Source of the DNA: Erysipelotrichaceae bacterium
Lineage (GTDB): Bacteria; Bacillota_I; Bacilli_A; Erysipelotrichales; Erysipelotrichaceae
Reading direction: 5' to 3'
Length of the DNA stretch: 48,260 nt
Assembly: GCA_017454765.1 (NCBI GenBank)
Contig: JAFTCJ010000012.1
Location: 1 to 48,260, forward strand
Position 1 is the first letter of the stretch. Each line of letters begins with the position of its first letter. The notes under the pieces were generated by a model, which searched no databases, was not told the DNA's origin, and worked only from the letters and a program-made list of their open reading frames with translations. Shown here piece by piece: positions 25,748-33,916 of the stretch. A program made the position numbers and the translations under genes.

Positions 25748-26749
25748 ATGCCCCGGGTAAAATGTGAATTCTGCGGCGCCTTCATTGACGACACTGAGGA
25801 AAAATGTCCCAACTGCGGTGCAGTGAATGCCTACTATAAACGCGTCGTGTCCGATACACCGCAGACCATCGAAGAACTGAAGTCCTGGTACATGGCCAGA
25901 AAACTGCCTCCGGAGAGCGTCACCCGCTTTTTTATCGGCAAAGACATCAAGGAAGCGAAAGCTTTCGGTATCTATCAGGACGGAAATAATTTTGTCGTCT
26001 ATAAAAACAAGGCTGACGGCAGCCGTGCCGTCCGTTACAGAGGGACCGATGAAGCTTATGCGGTAAATGAGATCTATCTCAAACTCAAATCAGAGATCCT
26101 CAATCAGAAAAGCCGCAATCTTTCCCGTCACAGCGGAAATACGGGAAGATCTTCATCCGGAAACACAGGCGCTCTGACGGTTGCCGGAGTGATTGCGGCC
26201 GCTACTGCCTTTCTGGCGTTCATCATGCCCTCCTGGGCCTTTGGGCTCTTTGCTGTTGTCGTACTGTTCACGGTCGGACCGGTCCTGCTTCTGCTGGGAC
26301 TGCACCATTTCTTCTTCAGAGGCAAGCCGATACTGTTTGCTCTGGTCTCTATTGCGATCATTCTGACACTTGTCGGATCTTTCTTCCTCTTTGCCTTCCG
26401 TTCCGGGCACAGGCATGACGGCTACTATACCTATAACGATACCTATTACTATTGCCAGGGAAGCGATGTCTATTATTATACAGATGATGACTGGTATTAC
26501 TATGACAGTTATGATGATTTTGCAGAGTATTATCCGGACAGCACTTATCTTTCCGATTCCTACGAGGGAGATGAATTCTATTCCGATTTCAAGGATTCCT
26601 ATTACTATGAAGACTGGTCGAGCGGTTCCTCTTCCAGCTCATCCGACTGGAGCAGCGACTCCGATTATGACTGGGATTCGGGATCGGACTGGGACTCCGG
26701 AGGATCCGATTGGGATTCAAGCGATACCGACTGGGACTCTGACTGGTAA
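25748..26749 (+). CDS. Zinc-ribbon membrane protein with Tyr/Asp- and Trp/Asp/Ser-rich outer tail
   Basis: 333 residues. The N-terminal zinc ribbon has CEFCG and CPNCG (Cys6 to about Cys22). A cytosolic stretch of about 110 residues follows, then three TM helices around 138-220. The last 110 residues are first rich in Tyr and Asp (repeated DYYY/YYYD runs), then in a near-repeat of D-W-D-S with Ser and Gly, ending S-D-W. With three TM helices after a cytosolic ribbon, the tail should be outside. AAAGGAGG precedes ATG 25748. It is divergent from the MBL-TIR operon. The function of such tails is unknown; wall or metal binding is possible. Confidence 0.75.
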   Translation: MPRVKCEFCGAFIDDTEEKCPNCGAVNAYYKRVVSDTPQTIEELKSWYMARKLPPESVTRFFIGKDIKEAKAFGIYQDGNNFVVYKNKADGSRAVRYRGTDEAYAVNEIYLKLKSEILNQKSRNLSRHSGNTGRSSSGNTGALTVAGVIAAATAFLAFIMPSWAFGLFAVVVLFTVGPVLLLLGLHHFFFRGKPILFALVSIAIILTLVGSFFLFAFRSGHRHDGYYTYNDTYYYCQGSDVYYYTDDDWYYYDSYDDFAEYYPDSTYLSDSYEGDEFYSDFKDSYYYEDWSSGSSSSSSDWSSDSDYDWDSGSDWDSGGSDWDSSDTDWDSDW

Positions 26750-26756
26750 AGAATTT

Positions 26757-26787
26757 AAAACGATCTGTTCTCAAAACAGATCGTTTT
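26757..26787. terminator. Bidirectional terminator between convergent genes
   Basis: AAAACGATCTGTT (26757-26769) is exactly complementary to AACAGATCGTTTT (26775-26787), with T-runs both ways. It serves the zinc-ribbon gene and the GNAT gene. Confidence 0.85.
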
Positions 26788-26790
26788 TTC

Positions 26791-27330
26791 TTACTTCATG
26801 ACTTTCTCAAAGCGGAACATTCCGTCAGGGAACTGACCGTCTGTTTCTTCTTCCGGCATGTCCGGATCATGGGGGTCGGGATGATGGGAGTTGAAGAATT
26901 CAACGATGTGGAATCCGCAGCGGTTGACATAGAAATGAATGTTCCTTGTTTCAAAGTACGGCGTTATCGTTTCCCAGACCCTGACCTCAGGATACATCTT
27001 TTCGATCTCACACCAGGCGCCGTAGCCGATCCCTTTGCTGTGAACATCGGGATCCACAAACAGGATCTCCAGCTCGCCTCTGTCGCCATCAACGGAAACG
27101 ATGACACCTCCTGCTTTCTTTCCTTCAGATATGATCCGATACGCATCTCCGTGATCGACGGATTCTTCGATCGTTTTTCTGGATATGATCTGATCGTCTT
27201 CCTCAAAATGGTCGTCTCTCATTCCGAATTCTTCAATGGCTCCGTATTTGAAAGCCCATTGATTGTCTTTGATAAACTGCTCCCTGTCATCATCCTGCAG
27301 GGGGATCAGTTTCACTTCTGTTTTCTTCAT
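26791..27330 (-). CDS. GNAT-family N-acetyltransferase
   Basis: 179 residues. The GNAT acetyl-CoA motif appears as ILFVDPDVHSKGIGYGAW (V-x-x-x-x-x-G-I-G), followed by the ETITPYFETRNIHFYVNRCGFHIVE segment typical of the last helix and strand. The C-terminal tail is acidic (HPDPHDPDMPEEE). The acceptor is unknown. ATG 27330 is chosen for AGGAGGT 6 nt upstream; the frame opens at 27378 inside the leader terminator. Expression is probably controlled by the structured leader at 27357-27472. Confidence 0.85.
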   Translation of the reverse strand: MKKTEVKLIPLQDDDREQFIKDNQWAFKYGAIEEFGMRDDHFEEDDQIISRKTIEESVDHGDAYRIISEGKKAGGVIVSVDGDRGELEILFVDPDVHSKGIGYGAWCEIEKMYPEVRVWETITPYFETRNIHFYVNRCGFHIVEFFNSHHPDPHDPDMPEEETDGQFPDGMFRFEKVMK

Positions 27331-27356
27331 ATGCTTACCTCCTGTCTGCCGGAAAA

Positions 27357-27472
27357 CAAAAGCCCGGCAAGAAAACATATTCTTCCGGGCTCACCCGACA
27401 TCTTATCCGACAGGCGGCCTGCAGGCTCTCGGCCTGCGATCCCCTGTGCTACGGCACACTGTCCTCCGATGC
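27357..27472 (-). ncRNA. Structured leader or small RNA with terminator upstream of the GNAT gene
   Basis: Read 5'-3' on the minus strand: GACAG (27463-27459) pairs with CTGTC (27413-27409) and encloses two perfect hairpins, TGTGC/GCACA (27458-27445, loop CGTA) and GCAGGC/GCCTGC (27437-27421, loop CGAGA). This is a three-way junction. It is followed by a terminator, AGCCCGG (27391-27385) with CCGGGCT (27367-27361), then TTTGTTTT. A short CGGG-TGAG-CCCG hairpin can compete for the terminator's 5' arm. This is the architecture of a riboswitch or attenuator; I recognise no named family. Confidence 0.6.
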
Positions 27473-27478
27473 AGGTTT

Positions 27479-27506
27479 ATTTTAACACGACCGTTATTCA
27501 AAACAA
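27479..27506 (-). promoter_or_regulatory. Promoter of the structured leader
   Basis: TTGTTT (27506-27501), a 16-nt spacer and TAAAAT (27484-27479) on the minus strand. The -35 overlaps the T-run of the terminator of the lipoprotein gene upstream. Confidence 0.5.
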
Positions 27507-27525
27507 ATCCCCTTTTTCAGGGGAT
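27499..27525 (-). terminator. Terminator of the triple-repeat lipoprotein gene
   Basis: ATCCCC (27525-27520 on the minus strand) and GGGGAT (27512-27507) pair across TGAAAAA and are followed by TTGTTTTG, 6 nt past the stop codon. Confidence 0.7.
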
Positions 27526-27530
27526 CTGTC

Positions 27531-29297
27531 TTATTCTGCAACAAAATCCAGGTTGACCTGTGCCTGTTCGGGGAAGTAATCAATTCCCACATACATGTCT
27601 TTTGCTTCGTTGTATATCACGATCTGTTTGAGGGATCCGACGACATCCGGATTCTCTCTGTCAAATCCGTCTTTGTTCAAAGCAGCTTCAAGATCGCTCA
27701 GGAACGCTTCCGCTTTTTCTGCGCTTTCATATTCCTGAGAGACGGTGATATAGGCTTTCATATCCGTTCCGTAGCGGATCTTTCTGAATTCTCTCAGATC
27801 ACGGCAGGTGATCGGCTCGCTCAGTCCGACTTTCGGGAAACCGGCATCGGCGATCATCTTTTCCGCCTCGCTTGGAGAGATATATTTCTCTGACTTGAAC
27901 AGGAGAGAGACTTTTCCGTCTTCGGCGAAGTTGTAGCGGAAGCTGCAGAAACCGTTGGGCGATGCATAGTAATCCGCTTCTTCCTCATCTTCGGCCTTGA
28001 CCGGTGTGAATCCTTCGCCTGCCAGCGTTTCTTCATAAGCCTTGAGATAATTGAGCGTCTCCTCATAGTCCTTATAGTCGATATCGACATAAAGACCGAG
28101 ATCATAGCTGAAGAAACAGAGCCAGGATTCCGTCATCTCGTTTGCCTTGTCTTTTGCCAGATAAGAAGTGAAGTTTTCGGAATCTTCCAGTTCCGGATAA
28201 GCGGCTGCCTTGATCACCTTGTTGATGTCATCAAGGTTATCATAGGCCGGACAGTCATAATATTTCTTTGCGGTCAGATCCATGCCGTCGTTGTATTCCA
28301 GACAGATAGATGAGTAGCACTTGTAGGCTTCTCTCAAGAGCTTGCGGTAGTAAGTCTTCTCGCTTCCGTCTTCGGCGGTTTCCTTGACCTCACTGAATCC
28401 TTCTGCGATCAGTTTTGCGGCATAGTCCGCGATGTCCTGCTTGCTTGCGTGGGAATCGCGAATGTATACTTCATCATCCATGACGAAGTTTTCTTCATCA
28501 ACGGTGAGCGCATAGCTTGAAGATGTCGGGAACGGAATTGCTTCTAATCCGTAACCAGGAAGGAAGACGGAATTGAAGATGAACTCATCCGTTTCGTTCC
28601 AGCCGTCTCTTGCCTCGGGATAGGATGGATTGTTCAGCCAGGCATCGGCAGCCGGATTGCTTTGGGCACTGCCGAAGGTGATCTGAATATCGACATCATC
28701 TGGAGAGATGCGGGCGACCATGTCTTCATCCATCTCTGCCTGGATGTGAGCAATGGAAGGATCTTCGCTGTCCAGTTCCAGATATACTTCATGCATCAGA
28801 CGCAGAAGGTTCTCGCCGTATCCGACAAGCGCCAGGACGTTCTGCTTGAGAGAATCGTCATAGGAAACGAATTTCAGCGGTTCTTCCTGGATATTGTAGA
28901 AGAGGTTCCAGATGTTTCCGCCTGAAAGATCGATCCAGGCATTGGGCAGTTTCTTCTTTGCGGCGTCGATGGCCTGTCCGTCACAGACGAATCTGATCTC
29001 ATCGACTTTATCGCCGTCCAGAACTCCCTGGAAGACTTCGCTGTTCAGACTCATGACCGCAAAGTCAGTGTACATGTCCTCAGCATATTCAAAGACGACC
29101 TGGTCTTTGGAAGATACCGTGGTCTTGAGATAATCCTTTGCTTCCATGACATAATTTCCTTCATCCAGCTTGTTCAGGAAATTCTCCATGGCTTTCTCGC
29201 TGTCGACTCCGGCTGCGGGCTTGTTTCCTTCTTCGCACCCGCTCAGCACAAGGCACAGCGCGATCAGTATCGGCAGCAGATATTTTCTTATTTTCAT
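27531..29297 (-). CDS. Large lipoprotein with three repeated domains
   Basis: 588 residues. Lipoprotein signal with LSGC lipobox (Cys21). The region after about residue 270 contains three divergent copies of one domain, each with an ...L-x-x-x-G-F motif followed by a short Tyr-rich strand (EGFSEVK; GEGFTPVK; KDGFDREN) and ending in a strand such as V-x-I-D-Y. Acidic throughout, extracytoplasmic. GGAGG precedes ATG 29297. It is 68 nt downstream of the TIR receptor-like gene on the same strand, so it may be its ligand, subunit or co-regulated partner. Family not recognised. Confidence 0.75.
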   Translation of the reverse strand: MKIRKYLLPILIALCLVLSGCEEGNKPAAGVDSEKAMENFLNKLDEGNYVMEAKDYLKTTVSSKDQVVFEYAEDMYTDFAVMSLNSEVFQGVLDGDKVDEIRFVCDGQAIDAAKKKLPNAWIDLSGGNIWNLFYNIQEEPLKFVSYDDSLKQNVLALVGYGENLLRLMHEVYLELDSEDPSIAHIQAEMDEDMVARISPDDVDIQITFGSAQSNPAADAWLNNPSYPEARDGWNETDEFIFNSVFLPGYGLEAIPFPTSSSYALTVDEENFVMDDEVYIRDSHASKQDIADYAAKLIAEGFSEVKETAEDGSEKTYYRKLLREAYKCYSSICLEYNDGMDLTAKKYYDCPAYDNLDDINKVIKAAAYPELEDSENFTSYLAKDKANEMTESWLCFFSYDLGLYVDIDYKDYEETLNYLKAYEETLAGEGFTPVKAEDEEEADYYASPNGFCSFRYNFAEDGKVSLLFKSEKYISPSEAEKMIADAGFPKVGLSEPITCRDLREFRKIRYGTDMKAYITVSQEYESAEKAEAFLSDLEAALNKDGFDRENPDVVGSLKQIVIYNEAKDMYVGIDYFPEQAQVNLDFVAE

Positions 29298-29365
29298 AAC
29301 AAATACCTCCGTTATTTTTTTTATTTCCTATAAAAATATACAACAAACGTTTCTTTCAATAAACA

Positions 29366-30955
29366 TTATTTCAGCATGAGCCTGACATATCCTTTGTCCA
29401 CCTCATACAGATAGAGACAGTCGACGATGATGTTGACGGAACTGAAGGACCTCCTGTCAAAGAGCTCCTCTTCGCCGGTGCTTAGAGATATTCTGTACAG
29501 CGAACAGTTCTGATCGTAGTTGATGAAGTATAGGTACCCGTCATGAACGACCATGCCGATGGCTGCGCTGTTCGAGATCTTTGTTTCCGCTGAAGTATCA
29601 TCCAGACTTGCTTTATAAATGCCTGATCCGTTGAGGCCGCAGTAATAGATCACGTCGTCGTAGATGATGAACAGATTCTGGACATAGGGTGATATCAGGG
29701 AACGGTTGCTGAAGCTCTGAGCGCTCAGTTCGCCGTTGACATTGAGGAAATAAGGAACTCCTTTGTAAACATAGAGGAAGTCGATCTCTTCATCGACAAA
29801 ACCCGTCTCATAACTGCCGTCGGTCGTGATCATGTAGGAACTGGCGGTCCCGCTGTATTTCATATACAGGATCCAGTCTTTGTTCGCATAATACTTTCCG
29901 GTATCCGTTCTTCTCAAGACCTTCATCTTTCCTGTCGCAAGATCATAGACACAGAGTTTGCGGGCTTTGTCGCCGTATTCCCTGAAGACCAGTTTTCCAT
30001 CGCCTGACAGCGTCAGATAGTCGGCGTCGCTTCCGGAGACCAGACAGGTCCCTTCCTTCCCTTCATAGAAATCTTTCAGGGAAGACTTGTAGACACCTTT
30101 CTCGTTGCCCACATAGTCCGCATAATAGACCGTACCTTTCTCATCGTAGACGGCCGTGGCAAAATTCGCCATATTCATCGATTCTTCCTGGCTCTTTGCC
30201 ACGATCGACATGTCGGCCGGGGAATTCATTTCCAGCATAATGGCCCTGACGATAGACAGGATGATCAGCAGCGAACAGATGACAAAACAGGAGAACCAGT
30301 ATTTCTTTCCTTTGTTTCTGACAAAGACACTGGCGATCAGGTAGATGCTGGCTATGATCCCGGCCAGACCGAAACCGCCCACGGCAACAGGGACCGTGTT
30401 GTTGAATGCCGGATTGTCAAAGAAGATATAGACGAACAGGATGCCCAGAAGCAGGATCGGCAGAGAGATCAGGATCTTGATGACTGCCTGTCTTGTCAGG
30501 ACGAACTTGCCTTTCTTGTTTTTGTGCCAGTCTTCCTCACCGCCGATCTTTTTGCCGTCCAGGATATTCCTGATCATGATGTAGAGGTCGTCGATCGCAT
30601 CCTCCATCGGCTTGTTCATGGCATCGAGCCAGTGCAGTGTGGAAAGATAATACTCCATGCCTCCGGAAGGATCGTTTTTTGTCAGTTTGAAAGGAATGAC
30701 GGTGACGCCGTTGTTGATAGCGTTGTCGACTTCTCTTTTGACCTGTACGGACGCATTGGAATAGTCGGTGAATACCAGGACCATGATCTTTGTCGCCTTT
30801 AAGGCATTCATGATGGATGAAGCCCATTCCTCTCCGGCCTGGATGTTGCGCGGCGCATACCAGCAGCGTATCTTCTGTTCTTCCAGTTTCGCACAGATCG
30901 CCTGTGCAACATTTCCGTCCTTGTGTGAATAACTGATGAATACATCGTGAGCCAT
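29366..30955 (-). CDS. TIR-domain membrane receptor-like protein with C-terminal beta-propeller-like domain
   Basis: 529 residues. Residues 1-130 are a TIR domain: HDVFISYSHKD, CWYAPRNIQAGEEW and VKREVDNAI with Glu75 in the catalytic position. Three TM helices follow (about 156-179, 187-212, 219-242). The final 285 residues are repeated short strands with Tyr/Asp blades (VYYADYVG, LYFINYD, VIYYCGLNG), like DUF5050 or other propellers. An odd TM number places the TIR inside and the propeller outside, a receptor layout. AAAGGGG precedes ATG 30955. Cell-surface sensing coupled to an inner TIR is inference; bacterial TIRs are known to cleave NAD+. Confidence 0.82.
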   Translation of the reverse strand: MAHDVFISYSHKDGNVAQAICAKLEEQKIRCWYAPRNIQAGEEWASSIMNALKATKIMVLVFTDYSNASVQVKREVDNAINNGVTVIPFKLTKNDPSGGMEYYLSTLHWLDAMNKPMEDAIDDLYIMIRNILDGKKIGGEEDWHKNKKGKFVLTRQAVIKILISLPILLLGILFVYIFFDNPAFNNTVPVAVGGFGLAGIIASIYLIASVFVRNKGKKYWFSCFVICSLLIILSIVRAIMLEMNSPADMSIVAKSQEESMNMANFATAVYDEKGTVYYADYVGNEKGVYKSSLKDFYEGKEGTCLVSGSDADYLTLSGDGKLVFREYGDKARKLCVYDLATGKMKVLRRTDTGKYYANKDWILYMKYSGTASSYMITTDGSYETGFVDEEIDFLYVYKGVPYFLNVNGELSAQSFSNRSLISPYVQNLFIIYDDVIYYCGLNGSGIYKASLDDTSAETKISNSAAIGMVVHDGYLYFINYDQNCSLYRISLSTGEEELFDRRSFSSVNIIVDCLYLYEVDKGYVRLMLK

Positions 30956-31106
30956 AGCCTGTTCCCCTTTATGATCGATATGTCAGTCTGATTCTTATAT
31001 TTAGAGTACCACAAGAGGACTGACAGATATACTTTTTCCTGTTTTGTCAATCTTGGGAAACATCATCGTTTCCTGTTTTGTATAATTTAGATAAAGAGGT
31101 AAATCT

Positions 31107-32741
31107 ATGAAACTCTATTTTATCGGTGCAGATCATGAAGTGACGGGAAGCTGTCACGTCATTGAAGTAAACGGAAAATACATCATGCTGGACTGCGGCA
31201 TGGAACAGGGAAAAGATGTCTATGTGAATGAAAAACTTCCGGTCCCTGCTTCCAAGATCGATGCCGTCCTGCTTTCCCATGCCCATATCGATCATTCGGG
31301 CCTGCTGCCCAAACTGTATAAAGACGGGTTCGACGGGATCATATGGTGTACGGAAGCGACCGCGCAGCTGTGCGATGTCATGCTGAAAGATTCGGCCCAC
31401 ATCCAGGAATCCGAAGCGGAATGGTCCAGCCGCAAAGCAAAAAGAAGCGGAAAGAAACAGGTCAAGCCTTTATATGAGGTTGCGGATGCCGAAAACACGA
31501 TGCAGCACTTCCGCACCATTGAATACGGCGAGACCTTCACTCCCGTGGAAGGCGTCAGCGCCAGATATGAAGACGGCGGACATATTCTGGGAAGCGCGAT
31601 CATCTATCTGACTTTAAAAGAAAAAGGTCAGGAAAAGACCCTGGCCTTTACCGGCGACTTAGGCAACACAGGCATGCCGATCGTCAACGATCCCTCGCCG
31701 AGAGAAACGACGGATTATGTCATCATCGAAAGCACTTACGGAGACAGGCTCCATGCCAGGGCGGACAATCCTCTGAAACAGCTCGCCGACATCATGGAGA
31801 TGACTTTCAAAAGAGGAGGAAACGTTGTCATCCCGGCCTTTGCGGTCGGCAGGACACAGGAGATCCTCTACTTCATCAGAGAGATCATTGAAAAGAAAAT
31901 GATCTCCTATGAAGACTTCGATGTCTATGTAGACAGCCCGATGGCCGATGAAGCGACACAGATCTTTGAAGACAACGTATTCGGATACTACGATGAGGAA
32001 GCGATGAAGATCATCCGCAGCGGCGATCATCCGCTGATCTTCTCCAACTTGAGGACAACGGTCAGTGCAGACGAATCAAAAAAGATCAATGAGTCAACAA
32101 AGCCTTCGGTCATCATCTCCGCATCGGGCATGTGCACCGACGGACGCATCAAGCACCATCTGAAACACAACCTCTGGAGACCGGAATGTACGATCGCCCT
32201 CGCGGGATATCAGGCCGAAGGAACACTGGGCAGAAAACTGGCTGACGGTGAAAAAGACGTCAGGATCTTCCAGGAAGACATCCATGTATCGGCCGATATC
32301 ATACAGCTGCAGGACGTCAGTGCCCACGCCGACCAGAAAGGGCTGATCTCCTGGCTGACAGACAATCCAGAGAAACCGCAGAAGATATTCGTCGTACACG
32401 GCGATGATGAAGTCTGTACTTCGTTCACGGAATTGCTCAGGGAAGAATACAGACTGAAAGCATCCGCACCGTATTCGGGATTTGTCTATGATCTGATCAA
32501 AGGCGATTATCTCTCCACGGAAAAACCGGAACGCGTCTTAAGCGCAGCGGAAAAACAGGAAAAGATCGAGGAAGACAGAAACAAGGAACAGGACACCTAC
32601 TCTCAGAACAAGTACTACAATGAGCTGATGAACAAGGGACAGAAACTGATCCGTCTGATCGAAAAACGAAAGAACGCCAAAAACAGCGAACTGAAGAAAT
32701 TCCTGAAAGAAGTCGACAAGCTCGTCGACAGATGGGATTAA
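31107..32741 (+). CDS. MBL-fold/beta-CASP RNA-metabolising hydrolase (CPSF73-like)
   Basis: 544 residues. MBL motif SHAHIDHSG has the metal ligands His58, His60, Asp62 and His63; GGHILGSA and AFTGDLG supply further ligands. The beta-CASP region has ESTYGDR (motif A), an internal His motif, and SAHADQKG plus VVHGDDE, the RMMBL end. This is the YSH1/CPSF73-type layout common to bacterial mRNA-processing exo/endonucleases. The last 60 residues are charged and helical. AAAGAGG precedes ATG 31107. It is divergent from the TIR receptor-like gene. It is much more typical of its family than the two MBL proteins at 22887-25674. Confidence 0.9.
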   Translation: MKLYFIGADHEVTGSCHVIEVNGKYIMLDCGMEQGKDVYVNEKLPVPASKIDAVLLSHAHIDHSGLLPKLYKDGFDGIIWCTEATAQLCDVMLKDSAHIQESEAEWSSRKAKRSGKKQVKPLYEVADAENTMQHFRTIEYGETFTPVEGVSARYEDGGHILGSAIIYLTLKEKGQEKTLAFTGDLGNTGMPIVNDPSPRETTDYVIIESTYGDRLHARADNPLKQLADIMEMTFKRGGNVVIPAFAVGRTQEILYFIREIIEKKMISYEDFDVYVDSPMADEATQIFEDNVFGYYDEEAMKIIRSGDHPLIFSNLRTTVSADESKKINESTKPSVIISASGMCTDGRIKHHLKHNLWRPECTIALAGYQAEGTLGRKLADGEKDVRIFQEDIHVSADIIQLQDVSAHADQKGLISWLTDNPEKPQKIFVVHGDDEVCTSFTELLREEYRLKASAPYSGFVYDLIKGDYLSTEKPERVLSAAEKQEKIEEDRNKEQDTYSQNKYYNELMNKGQKLIRLIEKRKNAKNSELKKFLKEVDKLVDRWD

Positions 32742-32767
32742 AAGACACGGATACCCGTGTCTTTTTT
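32741..32767. terminator. Bidirectional terminator after the beta-CASP gene
   Basis: AAAGACACGG (32741-32750) pairs with CCGTGTCTTT (32755-32764), followed by more T. It overlaps the last base of the gene's stop codon. Confidence 0.8.
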
Positions 32768-32788
32768 GAATGTTGATTTTTTCAATAC

Positions 32789-33355
32789 CTATTGCGGCAT
32801 ATACCAGAAGGAATTCATGCCGTGCATGTAGGTCCTGGATCCCTTCGGCATCTGCGTCAGCGCGTTCCAGACGTTGTAGTAATCGCCGGCACCGGCTGCG
32901 ATTGAAAAAGCACCCAGCGTTCCCAGCATCGTCTGCGAATGATCAAACAGGAAGATGATGTAAGGAATGAAACCGAAGACGATATTGGGAAGCAGACACA
33001 TGAAGATGAACTCTGCCTTGGAGAAGGTTCCCGGCCCGACTACGAACAACATCCCCTTCTTCAGATTCTCATACATGTAGACATCGCCCTTGAAACAAAG
33101 TCCGTGCAGGAATTCGTGCGGGATCATCACGACGATCGAAAGGATCGCCCCGACAATATCGAACAGCGTATTGCTGAGAAGCCAATAGATCCCAAACACA
33201 ACGATTCCGATCAGTAACGCCATGCCGTTCATGATCAGAGACAGTTTGTTCATATCCTGCGCTTCTTTGAAAGGAACGTGGTTTTCTTCGTGTTCGTGGG
33301 TGATCAGGCTTTCCGGATCCCCGTTGTATCTTCCTGCGAAATGAAATTTTGTCAT
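32789..33355 (-). CDS. DUF3267-type membrane metalloprotease
   Basis: 188 residues with four or more TM helices. HEFLH at 80-84 in a TM helix is an HExxH zinc site, and the later Y-Y-N-V-W and GAGDYYN segments fit the DUF3267 family of intramembrane, M50-like putative proteases. The frame is open to 33523, but ATG 33355 has AGAAGGGGGG 7 nt upstream and gives the normal N-terminus. It is the third gene of a ferredoxin / 43-residue TM protein / protease operon, 14 nt after the second. Substrate unknown. Confidence 0.8.
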   Translation of the reverse strand: MTKFHFAGRYNGDPESLITHEHEENHVPFKEAQDMNKLSLIMNGMALLIGIVVFGIYWLLSNTLFDIVGAILSIVVMIPHEFLHGLCFKGDVYMYENLKKGMLFVVGPGTFSKAEFIFMCLLPNIVFGFIPYIIFLFDHSQTMLGTLGAFSIAAGAGDYYNVWNALTQMPKGSRTYMHGMNSFWYMPQ

Positions 33356-33369
33356 ATATACCCCCCTTC

Positions 33370-33501
33370 TTAATTTCCGACGCCCTGATATTCGATCATC
33401 GCAATGATGAAGAGCGCCGTGAAAATGACCAGTGCCAGAATAAAGAGTGCGATCAGAAGTTTGCTGATCCGAAAAAGAAATCTGATGATCTTTCTGATCA
33501 T
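33370..33501 (-). CDS. 43-residue single-TM protein coupled to the ferredoxin gene
   Basis: An ORF too short for usual gene calls. It starts M-I-R-K-I-I-R-F-L-F, has one TM helix of about 22 residues (LLIALFILALVIFTALFII) and ends E-Y-Q-G-V-G-N. Its ATG overlaps the ferredoxin stop as ATGA (33498-33501), the arrangement of translational re-initiation, and the protease gene follows after 14 nt. The basic N-terminus should stay inside. It could be a subunit or the substrate of the neighbouring membrane protease. Confidence 0.65.
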   Translation of the reverse strand: MIRKIIRFLFRISKLLIALFILALVIFTALFIIAMIEYQGVGN

Positions 33502-33803
33502 GCTTCTCTTGTTTCTCCCTCACAGCCGATCACGATCCTGCAGTCGGAACAAGGAAAACTGCAGCAGGGATGGATATATCCTGCGATTCTGTCGTACTGC
33601 CTTCTTCGTTCTGTCGGTTCCGGTGTGTAGATTTCACCCGATACCAGTTTTGAACGGCACCAGTCGCATTCACCGCTGCGGCACTTTGACGGCGCTTTGA
33701 TCCCGGCGCGTTCGACGGCGACCAGGATCGATTCATCGCTGCGTGCAGGAATTTTATAAGTTACACCGTCGTTAGTGACCACGGTCAGTTCATATTTTTT
33801 CAT
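33498..33803 (-). CDS. [2Fe-2S] plant-type ferredoxin with extra C-terminal cysteines
   Basis: 101 residues with a beta-grasp fold. The cluster motif is Cys41-x4-Cys46-x2-Cys49 (CRSGECDWC), with the fourth ligand at Cys80 or Cys81. Unusually the C-terminus reads HPCCSFPCSDC, adding three more Cys. An electron carrier; its redox partner is not adjacent. AAAGGATAA precedes the start. First gene of a three-gene operon with a small TM protein and a membrane protease. The operon is divergent from the esterase gene at 33917. Confidence 0.85.
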   Translation of the reverse strand: MKKYELTVVTNDGVTYKIPARSDESILVAVERAGIKAPSKCRSGECDWCRSKLVSGEIYTPEPTERRRQYDRIAGYIHPCCSFPCSDCRIVIGCEGETREA

Positions 33804-33916
33804 AAGACAGTTATCCTTTTTGAAGTATCTCGTGCCTCATATTCTTTCTTATTATCATCATACTATATGAGGGTTTCTGAGTATAAAATAAAAGTGAACA
33901 GAAAGGAACGTATCAT

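Noticed and set aside
26620..26749. Repeated GAC/TGG/GAT/TCC codons as a CRISPR-like or minisatellite array
   Set aside because: They lie in frame at the end of a real gene and encode a Trp/Asp/Ser-rich tail; no spacers.
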